Source: Roseateles sp049532965 (GTDB lineage: Bacteria; Pseudomonadota; Gammaproteobacteria; Burkholderiales; Burkholderiaceae_C). From it: a stretch of 64,000 nt of DNA. Location: positions 1,550,001 through 1,614,000 of the forward strand of contig NZ_CP186694.1 of the NCBI RefSeq assembly GCF_049532965.1, read 5' to 3'. Shown piece by piece: positions 52,454 through 60,813 of the stretch (positions within the stretch are counted from its first letter, which is position 1; each line of letters opens with the position of its first letter). The notes below the pieces were generated by a model. The model had not been told where the DNA came from, ran no database searches, and saw nothing but the letters and a program-made list of their open reading frames with translations. Both the position numbers and the translations under genes were made by a program.

Positions 52454-54357
52454 CCGCGATCTCCCTCGTCGCGATCGCGGCGGCCCTCGGCGTCGCCGCC
52501 AATGCGCGGCGGCCAGCGCTTCACCTGGCCGCGCTGCGGCGTGCGCAAGCTCAGCTGCGTGAAGCTGTTGATCGCGGCGTGCCGCGTGAAGTAGCGCTCG
52601 AGCACGCTCGCGAACAGATAAACGCTGTGCCCCTGGAACGCGAGCTCGTCGAGCTCCAGGTCAATCTCAGTGCCTGCGCCGAAGCTCAACGGTCCGGTGA
52701 ACGGCAGACGGCGCACGACGGGCCGGGCCTCGACGCCACGCACGCCTTCGACCTGCCGCAGCCAGGCGGGATCGCCCGGCGGGCCGTACAGCGCCAGCAG
52801 GCGGCGCAGCGTCGCGCCGGCCTGCGCGGGCGGCTCGTCGGCCCAGGGCAGTTGCTGCTGCGTCAGCAGGCCCACCAGGCTCCAGCCCGCTTCGCCGACC
52901 GGCTGGCGGTTGACGGGACGCGTCGGGCCATGCGCGGCCTCGACCTTCAGCACCGGCCCCGCCGCGTCCAGGCGCCAGACGCCGGCACCGTTGTGCGGGA
53001 GCAGCATCGGCAGGTCACGGTTGGTGACCAGCGCCGACACCGACAACTGCCGGATGTCCTCGCGATACGGCGCATGGCGCGGGTCGACGAGCGAAAGGAA
53101 CACCTCGTCGCCGATGTAGCCGGTACGCGGTCCCTGCTCCTTCTGCCGCGTCGACAACAGCCGCGGTTCCCGGCGCACGGTGTAGAAGCCGGGCGCATCG
53201 GGCGGCGCCTCGTGGTACGTCGCGTACAGCGGCTCGAAGCCCTGCTGGCCGAGCGCTCCGGCGCCGTAGCCGGTCACCGATTGCAGGCTGTGGATCTCGT
53301 AGTCCATCGGCCGGGTGCGGTCCGGCACGACGTGGTATTCCCAGTTGCCGGTGCCCAGCTGGATGCGGTCCAGCCGCTTCGGGAAGAGATTGATGGCCGG
53401 CGTGCAATGCAGCGCCACGCTGTCGGTGTCGACCATCGCCTCCAGCCCCGCATCGCCGCGAGAGAAGAACAGCACGATCTCGAAGGACGTCCCGTCCACG
53501 CGGGCCAGCCGCTCGGCAAGCTGGTCGATCTCCAGGAACAGGAAGCGCCGCGGCATCGCCGCGAGTTCCTGCATCAGCCGGCAGCCGGAGAAGACGCGAT
53601 GGGTCTCGGGCAGCAACGCCTCGTCGGCCGCGAAGCCCAGCGGCCGGATGCTGGCGGCCGGGCGCCATTGCGCGGGCACGGCCGGCGCGTCGATGCCCTC
53701 GCCGGTGACGAAGCTGCCCAGCGGCGCGCCCAGCGCCAGCTCATGCAGCCGGTACGCGACCTCGTCGGGCGCGCTCAGGTAGAGCGCCAGCCGGTCCAGG
53801 CCGAGCTGGCGCACCGGGATGCCGCCGCCCGTCTTGAATCGCAGGCGCAGGCCGCCTCGGCTGCCCGCCGCATCGGGCAACCGCGACACCGGGAGGTCCG
53901 GTGCATGGCTGAAGTACTGGACCGCATCCAGCGTCAGCGGCCACAAGGTGACGTCGTGGGCGGTGCGGAACTCGCAGCGAGTGTCCTGTCCCCGCGGCAC
54001 CCCGGACTGCAGCACGCTGCCGCGCGGCACCGGATGCCCCTTGGAGAGGTTGGGGTCGGTCGGATCGACGCTGAAGCGCGCGATCATCATCGACGGCACC
54101 GGCGCCAGGAAGTTCGGGTAGATCGACTCCAGCAGGTGCGCGATCAGCCGCGGATGTTCCGCATCCAGCTTCAGTTGCACGCGCGCCGACAGGAAGGCGA
54201 AGCCCTCCAGCAAGCGCTCCACATACGGGTCGGCCACCTCGGCGTCTTCCATGCCGAGCCGGGCGGCGATCTTTGGAAATTCGCGGGCGAACTCGGCACC
54301 GACCTCGCGCAGGTGGGCGAGCTCGTCGTTGTACAGGCGCAGCAGGCGCGGATCCAT
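52450..54357 (-). CDS. tssF: T6SS baseplate protein TssF
   Basis: A 635-residue baseplate subunit. Family start RLLRLYNDELAHLREVGAEF, AREFPKIAARLGM, and PYVERLLEGFAFLSARVQLK; internal FPEFTEHLLE-like segment reads RLIAHLLESIYPNFLAPVPS; C-terminal half with SALVTNRDLPMLLP. ATG 54357 directly follows tssE (9-base gap), and the stop overlaps tssG. TssF, TssG and TssE together form the wedge that receives TssK. Confidence 0.96.
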   Translation of the reverse strand: MDPRLLRLYNDELAHLREVGAEFAREFPKIAARLGMEDAEVADPYVERLLEGFAFLSARVQLKLDAEHPRLIAHLLESIYPNFLAPVPSMMIARFSVDPTDPNLSKGHPVPRGSVLQSGVPRGQDTRCEFRTAHDVTLWPLTLDAVQYFSHAPDLPVSRLPDAAGSRGGLRLRFKTGGGIPVRQLGLDRLALYLSAPDEVAYRLHELALGAPLGSFVTGEGIDAPAVPAQWRPAASIRPLGFAADEALLPETHRVFSGCRLMQELAAMPRRFLFLEIDQLAERLARVDGTSFEIVLFFSRGDAGLEAMVDTDSVALHCTPAINLFPKRLDRIQLGTGNWEYHVVPDRTRPMDYEIHSLQSVTGYGAGALGQQGFEPLYATYHEAPPDAPGFYTVRREPRLLSTRQKEQGPRTGYIGDEVFLSLVDPRHAPYREDIRQLSVSALVTNRDLPMLLPHNGAGVWRLDAAGPVLKVEAAHGPTRPVNRQPVGEAGWSLVGLLTQQQLPWADEPPAQAGATLRRLLALYGPPGDPAWLRQVEGVRGVEARPVVRRLPFTGPLSFGAGTEIDLELDELAFQGHSVYLFASVLERYFTRHAAINSFTQLSLRTPQRGQVKRWPPRIGGDAEGRRDRDEGDRG

Positions 54358-54366
54358 GGCGCGCCC

Positions 54367-54861
54367 TCAGCCCTCGCGGACTTCGACCTGGCCCGCCTCG
54401 AGGTCCAGCTGCGTGCGCAGCAGGATCTCCAGCGGCACGGGCTGCGACCAGAGATGGCCGCGGATGTCGAACTCGATCACGTTGTGGGTGTCCATGACGC
54501 TCTGCGTCTCGATGGCGCGCACCTCGAGCGTGTCGGGCAGGATGCGCGGCTCGAAGCGCAGGATGGCCTGGCGGATCTGCTTCTCCAGCAGATGCACGTC
54601 CACGCGCGAGGCCAGTTGGCCCGACAACGCCGGCAAGCCGAAGTTCAGCACGCTCTCGCCGACGCGGGCGTAGACGTCGGACTCCTTGCCCAGCGGCTGC
54701 GTCGCGTTGAACAGCCAGCTCAGGTCGCGCAGCACCGCATGGCGCAGCTGCGACTTGGTCATGACGCGCCGCTCTTCGGCCTCGACACGGTGGTACGGGT
54801 CGTCGTCGGTCAGCCGGTCCAGCAGGGCCGGCTGCAGGCGATCGCGGGTGATCTGGGTCAT
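54367..54861 (-). CDS. tssE: T6SS baseplate protein TssE (gp25-like)
   Basis: A 164-residue gp25/lysozyme-like baseplate protein that nucleates sheath assembly. Visible: DRLQPALLDRLTDDDP at the N-terminus, LRHAVLRDLSWLFNAT, SVLNFGLPALSGQLAS, and IRQAILRFEPRILPDTLEV. True start is ATG 54861; an open frame continues upstream to 55320 but overlaps tagJ and is not conserved. It carries the expected Glu-Asp pattern for gp25. Confidence 0.94.
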   Translation of the reverse strand: MTQITRDRLQPALLDRLTDDDPYHRVEAEERRVMTKSQLRHAVLRDLSWLFNATQPLGKESDVYARVGESVLNFGLPALSGQLASRVDVHLLEKQIRQAILRFEPRILPDTLEVRAIETQSVMDTHNVIEFDIRGHLWSQPVPLEILLRTQLDLEAGQVEVREG

Positions 54862-54947
54862 GGCTGGCGCGACGCGGCGCCCGGCACGGCAGCGGACAGG
54901 ACGAACGGCGCCCGCGTGGCGCTCGACAGGGACGGACCGCGGGGCAT

Positions 54948-55748
54948 TCAGTTCCCCAATTCGATGAGACGGACGTCCAGCAATCCCGCTTCCCCTTGGT
55001 CGCTCATCAGCACGCGTTGGCCGACGCCGGCGTACTGGTCGTCCTGCGAGCCCGGCAACGGCTGCCACTCGGTGCGGCGGGACATCCAGGCGCGCTCGTC
55101 GTCGAAGGCGACGCTGCGCGGGTAGCGCGTGGGGATCAGCGCGACCGACGCGCCGCCATTGGGGAACTCCAGGTGCGCCGGTGCCCAGACCAGGTCGCGC
55201 AGGTCGGTCGGCGGCTCGATGTGGATCTCCTTGAGCGCGGAGAACGGCACCCAGCAGTAGCGGCCATTGATCACCGCCTCGAGCACCGGACCCAGGCGCG
55301 AGTCGCCGTCGCACAGCCACTCGAAGGCCTGGCCGTCGATCGTGCCGGCGGTGGCCGGCGCGGCCTCCAGCGCCTGCGCGCGCAAGTGCCGCGCGCCGGC
55401 AGCATCACCGTCGTGGTCCAGCTTGAGCGCATGCACCAGGTTGGCGACCCACTCGGCGGGTTCGCCCATCACCATCGGCGTGGTGCGGCCCTCGAAGACG
55501 GCCTCGCGCACCAGCTCGCACTTGAGCGCCTCGCGGTAGGTGTTGACCATCGCCAGCGTGCCGGCGTCGAGCTCGCCGCAAACCTCCAGCTGCGCCGCCG
55601 CCCGCGCCCACTGGCCGGTCACGGCCAGCAGCTGGAACAGCATCGTGCGCAGCTTCGCGTCCTGCGGACGCTGGCGCACCTCCGCCTGCGCCGCGGCCAA
55701 CGCCTCGGTCGGGCGGCCCGCCGCCAGCAGTTCCTGCACTGCGCTCAT
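54948..55748 (-). CDS. tagJ: T6SS accessory protein TagJ (ImpE)
   Basis: A 266-residue TagJ/ImpE protein. Helical N-terminal half with TPR-like pairing (AAGRPTEALAAAQAEVRQRP; LRTMLFQLLAVTGQWARAA), then the ImpE C-terminal domain (AFEWLCDGDSRLGPVLEAVI, YCWVPFSALKEIHIEPPTDL, LVWAPAHLEFPNG). TagJ binds the N-terminus of TssB and modulates ClpV access in systems that carry it; its presence supports the i3-like class. ATG 55748. An 86-base gap separates it from tssE. Confidence 0.94.
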   Translation of the reverse strand: MSAVQELLAAGRPTEALAAAQAEVRQRPQDAKLRTMLFQLLAVTGQWARAAAQLEVCGELDAGTLAMVNTYREALKCELVREAVFEGRTTPMVMGEPAEWVANLVHALKLDHDGDAAGARHLRAQALEAAPATAGTIDGQAFEWLCDGDSRLGPVLEAVINGRYCWVPFSALKEIHIEPPTDLRDLVWAPAHLEFPNGGASVALIPTRYPRSVAFDDERAWMSRRTEWQPLPGSQDDQYAGVGQRVLMSDQGEAGLLDVRLIELGN

Positions 55749-55809
55749 CGCATGCTCCGTGATCTCTCGTCGTTGTTCGTCGTGCCCCGCTGGCGTCAGC
55801 GGCGCGGGT

Positions 55810-56310
55810 TCAGGTCAGGTCGTCGTCGAAGGTGTGGGTGCCGCCCATCGCGCCCTTGGCGTTCTGGGTGCGGTACTCGATGGACACCTTCTGGAAGCTC
55901 ATCGCGATGCGCTCGACCGGCGCGCCGTCGGCGTCGGCCTCGATGTCGTAGGACGCGATGCGCGCCTTCTCCAGCGTCAGGCAGAAGTAGTCCTCCTGCG
56001 CGCCGCCCGCCTTGCGCAGATAGAGCTTGGCGGACTTGACCTCGTCGTTGGTCGCCACCGCGCTCATCAGCGCGGTGCTGGCGCTGTCGAGGTCCTTGGT
56101 GATCGTCAGCTGGCGATAGCTGCGGCGGCCGGTCTGCTGGCCCGCCACCGCATCGCCGGCCGCGCCCACGCCCCAACTGAAGCCGCGCACGACGATGTCG
56201 CCGGCATGGCCGGTCGACACGGATTCACCCTTCACCTTGCCTGCCCGCTTCAAGGACAGGTCCAGGTACATGTCGGCGCTGGTCGCGCCGCCGCTGGTCA
56301 ACGGATTCAT
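55810..56310 (-). CDS. Hcp-family tube protein (second copy)
   Basis: A 166-residue Hcp-like protein. Family marks: ADMYLDLSLKRAGKVKGES, GDIVVRGFSWGV, RSYRQLTITKDLDSASTALM, LYLRKAGGAQEDYFCLTLE and FQKVSIEYRTQNAKG near the end. It diverges strongly from the adjacent Hcp at 56501 and is probably a specialised tube or cargo-binding subunit. Start ATG 56310 has a GGAG site; two earlier ATGs (56370, 56325) lack one. Confidence 0.88.
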   Translation of the reverse strand: MNPLTSGGATSADMYLDLSLKRAGKVKGESVSTGHAGDIVVRGFSWGVGAAGDAVAGQQTGRRSYRQLTITKDLDSASTALMSAVATNDEVKSAKLYLRKAGGAQEDYFCLTLEKARIASYDIEADADGAPVERIAMSFQKVSIEYRTQNAKGAMGGTHTFDDDLT

Positions 56311-56500
56311 CTTTCGCTCCGGCATGGACAACGGATGACGGCGCGCCCGATGCCCTGCATCGCGCTGCACCGCGGCGCGCGGCCGCGATCACCGTCATTC
56401 GTTGTCCGAGCGCGGCGCGCCCGGCCCAAAGGCCGGCGCGCCGCGGAGGTCCGCGGATCGGAGGCGCCAGCCACGGCCGGCACCGCCCGATGGACGCGAA

Positions 56501-56980
56501 TTAACGGGTTTCGGTGGTCGAGACGTTCCAGCCGAACTTGACCGCACCACCCAGACCGCCCTTGGCGTCCTGAGCCTTGTATTCGAACTCGATGTCCGCG
56601 TACGACAGGGCCACGCTCTCGCTGATCTCGCCACCGGCGGAGGCCGACGGGGCGACATTGGTCACCAGCACCTGCTTCAGCGTGACCTTCAGGAAGTCCT
56701 GTTGGCCCTCACCGGCCTTGCGGCAGGTCAGCACGGCCTGGTCGAAGTGCTTGCCCGACGCGCAGGCCTTGGCCAGCACCGGGGACGCCTTGTCGTAGTA
56801 GTGCGCGAACACGAACTGGCCCGGGATGCCCTTGCCCTTGCCGGAACCGGTGCCGGCGTTGGCAGTGCTTTCCTGGCGCACGTCCCACGACCAGGCCAGC
56901 AGGTCGATCTCGCCCTTGTGGTCCTTGTGGGTGGATTCGCCTTCGACTCCGGCGAACTTCAGATTGGCGTCGATCGTCAT
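56501..56980 (-). CDS. hcp: T6SS tube protein Hcp (TssD)
   Basis: A 159-residue Hcp that stacks as hexameric rings to form the inner tube and can carry small effectors. Visible: GEIDLLAWSWDVRQEST, FVFAHYYDKASPVLAKACAS, DQAVLTCRKAGEGQQDFLKV, and ESVALSYADIEFEYKAQDAK. ATG 56980 has a strong AAGGAG site, and the codons are strongly biased to C/G at third positions, as for a highly expressed gene. It follows tssC at a 248-base gap that may hold its own promoter. Confidence 0.95.
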   Translation of the reverse strand: MTIDANLKFAGVEGESTHKDHKGEIDLLAWSWDVRQESTANAGTGSGKGKGIPGQFVFAHYYDKASPVLAKACASGKHFDQAVLTCRKAGEGQQDFLKVTLKQVLVTNVAPSASAGGEISESVALSYADIEFEYKAQDAKGGLGGAVKFGWNVSTTETR

Positions 56981-57228
56981 GATCGGTTTCTCCTTGATGG
57001 ACTCTTGAAAACAGCCTCCGTCGCCCCTTGCGCGACCGGCGGAGGCCGGGATGGCGGACCAGACGGCCCGGTTGGCTAATGCCTCGAAAGTTCAGAACGG
57101 CGCCTTCGACAGCGCTCCCTTGGACGCGTCGCGCGTCATCGCGCGCGATTTCTTTTGATTACCGTGATCGGACGGCCCCGCCGCGGGGAGGCGCCGTCCT
57201 CAGGGTCCCTTCCCCGGCTCCCCGGCCG

Positions 57229-58728
57229 TCATTTGCCCTTCTGCGACGGCAGCGTCGAGACCAGGCGCAGCGAGACGGTCAGGCCCTCGAGCTGGTAATG
57301 CGGACGCAGGAAAAACTTCGACGAGTAGTAGCCCGGGTTGCCCGGGATCTCCTCGACGATGACCTCGGCGGCGGCCAGCGGCTTCTGCGACTTCGTCGTC
57401 TCCGACGAGTTCGCCGGATCGCCGTCGACGTAGTTCATGATCCACTTGTTCAGCCACTTCTCCATGTCGCCGCGCTCCTTGAAGGAGCCCACCTTGTCGC
57501 GCACGATGCACTTCAGGTAATGGGCGAAACGGTTGCACGCGAACAGGTAGGGCAGCCGCGCCGCCAGGTTGGCGTTGGCCGTGGCGTCCGGATCGTCGTA
57601 CTCGGCCGGCTTCTGCAGCGACTGCGCACCGATGAACGCGGCGAAGTCCGAGTTCTTGCGGTGCACCAGCGGCATGAAGCCGTTCTTGGCCAGTTCCGCC
57701 TCGCGGCGGTCGCTGATGGCGATCTCGGTGGGGCACTTCATGGCCACGCCGCCCTCGTCGGTCGGGAAGGTGTGCGCCGGCAGTCCCTCGACCGCGCCGC
57801 CCGCCTCCACGCCGCGGATGCGCGTGCACCAGCCGTAGGTCTTGAACGAGCGGTTGATGTTGGCCGCCATCGCATAGGCCGAGTTGGCCCACGTGTACTT
57901 GGCGTGTTCGCCGCCGCCGGTCTCTTCCTCGAAGTTGAACTCCTCGACCGGATTGGTCTTCGCGCCATACGGCAGGCGCGCCAGGAAACGCGGCATCGCC
58001 AGGCCGATGTAGCGCGCGTCGTCGGACTCGCGCAGCGACTTCCAGGCCGCGTACTCCGGCGTGCTGAAGATCTTGGTCAGGTCGCGCGGGTTCGCGAGCT
58101 CCTGCCAGGAGCCCATCTGCATCAGCGACGGATTCGCCGCGGCGATGAACGGCGAATGCGCGGCGGCCGAGACCTTGGCGATCTCGCCCAGCAGCTCGAC
58201 ATCCGGCGGGCTGTGGTCGAAGTAGTAGTCGCCGACCAGGCAGCCGAACGGCTCGCCGCCGAACTGGCCGAATTCCTCTTCATAGACACGCTTGAAGATC
58301 GGGCTCTGGTCCCAGGCCGTGCCCTTGTAGCGCTTGAGCGTCTTGCCGAGGTCGTTCTTCGAGATGCTCATCACGCGGATCTTGAGCTGCTCGTCGGTCT
58401 CGGTGTTGTTGACCAGGTAGTGCAGGCCGCGCCAGGCCGATTCCAGCTGCTGGAACTCGGCGTGGTGCAGGATCGCGTTGACCTGCTCGGACAGCTTCTT
58501 GTCGATCTCCGCGATCATCGACTCGATCGAGACGATGACGTCGCTGCCGATCAGGTTGGTCTGCGACAGGGCCTGCTGTGCCAGCGTCAGCACCGCCTGC
58601 TCGACGGCGGACTTGGCCTCGTCGGTCTTGGGCTTGAATTCCTTGTTCAGCAGCGAGGCGAACTCGCCGCCTTCGTACTCGATGCCCTGCAACGAGGGCG
58701 AGGCTTGCGAGAGAGTCTCTTCGGCCAT
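57229..58728 (-). CDS. tssC: T6SS contractile sheath large subunit TssC
   Basis: A 499-residue sheath protein (VipB). Family marks: FQQLESAWRGLHYLVNNTETD, LKIRVMSISKNDLGKTLKRY, FGCLVGDYYFDHSPPDVELL, FGLAMPRFLARLPYG-like IGLAMPRFLARLPYGAKTNP, and KYTWANSAYAMAANINRSF. ATG 58728; 48 bases after the tssB stop. It polymerises with TssB around Hcp and contracts to fire the spike. Confidence 0.97.
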   Translation of the reverse strand: MAEETLSQASPSLQGIEYEGGEFASLLNKEFKPKTDEAKSAVEQAVLTLAQQALSQTNLIGSDVIVSIESMIAEIDKKLSEQVNAILHHAEFQQLESAWRGLHYLVNNTETDEQLKIRVMSISKNDLGKTLKRYKGTAWDQSPIFKRVYEEEFGQFGGEPFGCLVGDYYFDHSPPDVELLGEIAKVSAAAHSPFIAAANPSLMQMGSWQELANPRDLTKIFSTPEYAAWKSLRESDDARYIGLAMPRFLARLPYGAKTNPVEEFNFEEETGGGEHAKYTWANSAYAMAANINRSFKTYGWCTRIRGVEAGGAVEGLPAHTFPTDEGGVAMKCPTEIAISDRREAELAKNGFMPLVHRKNSDFAAFIGAQSLQKPAEYDDPDATANANLAARLPYLFACNRFAHYLKCIVRDKVGSFKERGDMEKWLNKWIMNYVDGDPANSSETTKSQKPLAAAEVIVEEIPGNPGYYSSKFFLRPHYQLEGLTVSLRLVSTLPSQKGK

Positions 58729-58776
58729 GGTGCGTGCTCCGTGGGGTCCGTCGATGGGTCTGAAGGCGCGCGGCGC

Positions 58777-59286
58777 TTACTGCGCGGCGCCGTCGGCGGG
58801 TTTCTGCGCCGAGGCCAGGGACTTCAGCAGCGCCTCGTCCTTGACCACCTTGGCGATCAATTGCTCGGCGCCGGCCTTGCCGTCCATGTAGGTGATCAGG
58901 TTGGCCAGTTGCTGGCGCGCCTCCAGCAATTGCTTGAGGCCGTCCACCTTGCGGGCGACCGCGGCCGGCGAGAAGTCGTCCATCGACTCGAAGGTCAGGT
59001 CGACCATCAGGTTGCCCTCGCCGGTCAGCGTGTTGGGCACGGCGAACGAGACGCGCGGCTTCATCGCCTTCATGCGGGCATCGAAGTTGTCGACGTCGAA
59101 GTCCAGGAACTTGCGGTCCGACACCGGCGGCAGCGGCTCGGTGGGCTTGCCCGACAGGTCGGACAGCACGCCCATCACGAAGGGCAGCTGCACCTTCTTC
59201 TCGGCGCCGTAGAGCTCGACGTCGTACTCGATCTGCACGCGCGGGGCGCGATTCCTGGCGATGAACTTCTGGCTGCTGGTGGCCAT
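58777..59286 (-). CDS. tssB: T6SS contractile sheath small subunit TssB
   Basis: A 169-residue sheath protein (VipA): RAPRVQIEYDVELYGAEKKV, LPFVMGVLSDLSGKPTEPLP, RKFLDFDVDNFDARMKAMKP, and a C-terminal helix LKQLLEARQQLANLITYMDG. ATG 59286 follows an AAGGAG site; in-frame codons further upstream are not conserved. TssB also carries the N-terminal segment that binds TagJ in TagJ-containing systems. Confidence 0.96.
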   Translation of the reverse strand: MATSSQKFIARNRAPRVQIEYDVELYGAEKKVQLPFVMGVLSDLSGKPTEPLPPVSDRKFLDFDVDNFDARMKAMKPRVSFAVPNTLTGEGNLMVDLTFESMDDFSPAAVARKVDGLKQLLEARQQLANLITYMDGKAGAEQLIAKVVKDEALLKSLASAQKPADGAAQ

Positions 59287-59371
59287 GGGGTGCTCCTTGA
59301 AGCGTGGATCGGGTGAAAGGTCGAAACGGAGGTCGGGGGGCGGAACGGGTCGGATCTGTTGATCGCAGACA

Positions 59372-60397
59372 TCACTCGCTCGGCGTGCCGGCGAGCTTCT
59401 CGATCTCATGCACGCCCTCGGGCACGAGGTCGCGCATGATTTCCATGAAGTTCTTGCTCATCAGCCGCTGCGCGCGGCGGATCAGCAGCGGCGCGGGATT
59501 GCTGGGTTCGTGGCGCTCGATCCATTCGCAGGCGCGTTGCAGCGCGCGGATGGCGTCGTCGCGGCTGGCGATCGCGCCGGGTACGGCGACGGCACCGATC
59601 ACCGCCACGCCGGCCGCCGGCACCGCGGCCGCGCCGTCGCCGGCGGGCACGGCCTCGGCGGCGCCCTGCCCCTGCAACTGGCCCGCGGCCGCCGCCAGTG
59701 GCTTGAACAGGCGCAGCAGCGGCGCGAAGTCGGGCCCCTGGCCAGCGCCCAGATGAGATTCGATCGCCTCGACGATGCCTTGCACCGTCGGCAGCGCCTC
59801 ATGCAGCCGCGCAGCCAGCGCGGCGTCGTTGGCGGCCTGCGCCGCCAGCCCCGCCATCAGCCCCTCGGGCGAGGGCACGCTCTCGTCGGCCATCGGATCG
59901 GCATTGCCCAGCGCCAGTTCCACGTCGCGCACCCGCGGACCGCCCCGTTGGCCGGTCAGGCTCGCGGCGCGCAGGTCGGCGATCGCGGCGGTGCCGCTGA
60001 CCAGCGGTTGCAGCGCGTTCAGCCGCATCGTCGGGTCGTTGTTGTCCGAGGCATCCAGTTGCGGATGCACATGCGCCCACTGGCGCTCCAGCAGGCCGCG
60101 GATCAGGCCCAGTCCCTGCAGCGCGGCGTCAAAGCCCTGCAGCCGTGCGCCGGCGCGCACCAGCCACACCGCCACGCGCAGGTCGCGGGTGCGCTGCGCC
60201 AGCGCCAACGCCTGCTCGTGCACGGCAGGCCAATCGGGCTCCTCGGCGGGGATGACCGTGTCGCCGTACTGCTGCTCGGGCTTGCCGGCCCCGGCCGCTT
60301 CAAGGGCCAGGAAGGCAGGGTCGTACTCCAGGTCGGCGCCACATGGGGCGTCGTCCTGCAGCGGGGCAAGCAGCGCGTCGAGGTCGAGGTCAGCCAT
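59372..60397 (-). CDS. tssA: T6SS assembly protein TssA (ImpA)
   Basis: A 341-residue cap/chaperone protein of the growing sheath-tube. ImpA N-terminal domain at about 1-110 (CGADLEYDPAFLALEAAGAG; PDWPAVHEQALALAQRTRDL; VAVWLVRAGARLQG), an Ala/Gly-rich linker near 240-275, and a short C-terminal helical domain (RDDAIRALQRACEWIERHEP; SNPAPLLIRRAQRLMSKNF). First gene of the structural operon; ATG 60397. The control motif lies 71 bases upstream. Confidence 0.95.
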   Translation of the reverse strand: MADLDLDALLAPLQDDAPCGADLEYDPAFLALEAAGAGKPEQQYGDTVIPAEEPDWPAVHEQALALAQRTRDLRVAVWLVRAGARLQGFDAALQGLGLIRGLLERQWAHVHPQLDASDNNDPTMRLNALQPLVSGTAAIADLRAASLTGQRGGPRVRDVELALGNADPMADESVPSPEGLMAGLAAQAANDAALAARLHEALPTVQGIVEAIESHLGAGQGPDFAPLLRLFKPLAAAAGQLQGQGAAEAVPAGDGAAAVPAAGVAVIGAVAVPGAIASRDDAIRALQRACEWIERHEPSNPAPLLIRRAQRLMSKNFMEIMRDLVPEGVHEIEKLAGTPSE

Positions 60398-60467
60398 CGC
60401 GGTGGAGGCAGCGAAACAGTTGCATGGCTCGGACTCTATTGACAGCTGTTACCGAGCACAGTGGTCG

Positions 60468-60475
60468 AAAGTCAC
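60468..60475 (-). promoter_or_regulatory. T6SS control motif upstream of tssA
   Basis: AAAGTGACTTTCG on the minus strand (core GTGACTTT), 71 bases before the tssA ATG. ATAGAGTC follows 28 bases later and shares TA--GT with the CTACCGTG of both vgrG sites at the same spacing. Confidence 0.58.
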
Positions 60476-60683
60476 TTTGCCTGCGCGCGGGCCGCTCACC
60501 CTAGGGATTGCCTCGACGGCGAGCCGGGTTTCCGCCGGTCGGACCACGCGACGACGGGGCGCCGCTCGCACGCGGCGGCGAGGCTCTTGCACCATTCCGT
60601 TGGAATTCGGTCATAAACATTAACGATATGTTTCGACGCAGGACAGGAACGGGGCGGCGTCGCCATACTCCGCCCCCGCAAGA

Positions 60684-60707
60684 CCTGTCCCCTCCGTCGG
60701 GGACAGG
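60684..60707. other. Hairpin in the tssA to di-heme gene gap
   Basis: Stem CCTGTCCCC / GGGGACAGG with a 6-base loop, inside the 416-base gap 60398-60813. No T-run follows. Besides this hairpin and the tssA control motif I see nothing in the gap; it should hold divergent promoters for tssA and the di-heme gene. Confidence 0.5.
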
Positions 60708-60813
60708 CCGTTTGCCGGCGGACGCGCCGGTCCGGAGGCGCCACGAGGGTCGCCGGGCGGGTTCCCCTCGGGAGGGGGAACGGCGCGCCGCCTCATACCA
60801 AGAAGGCCTGACC

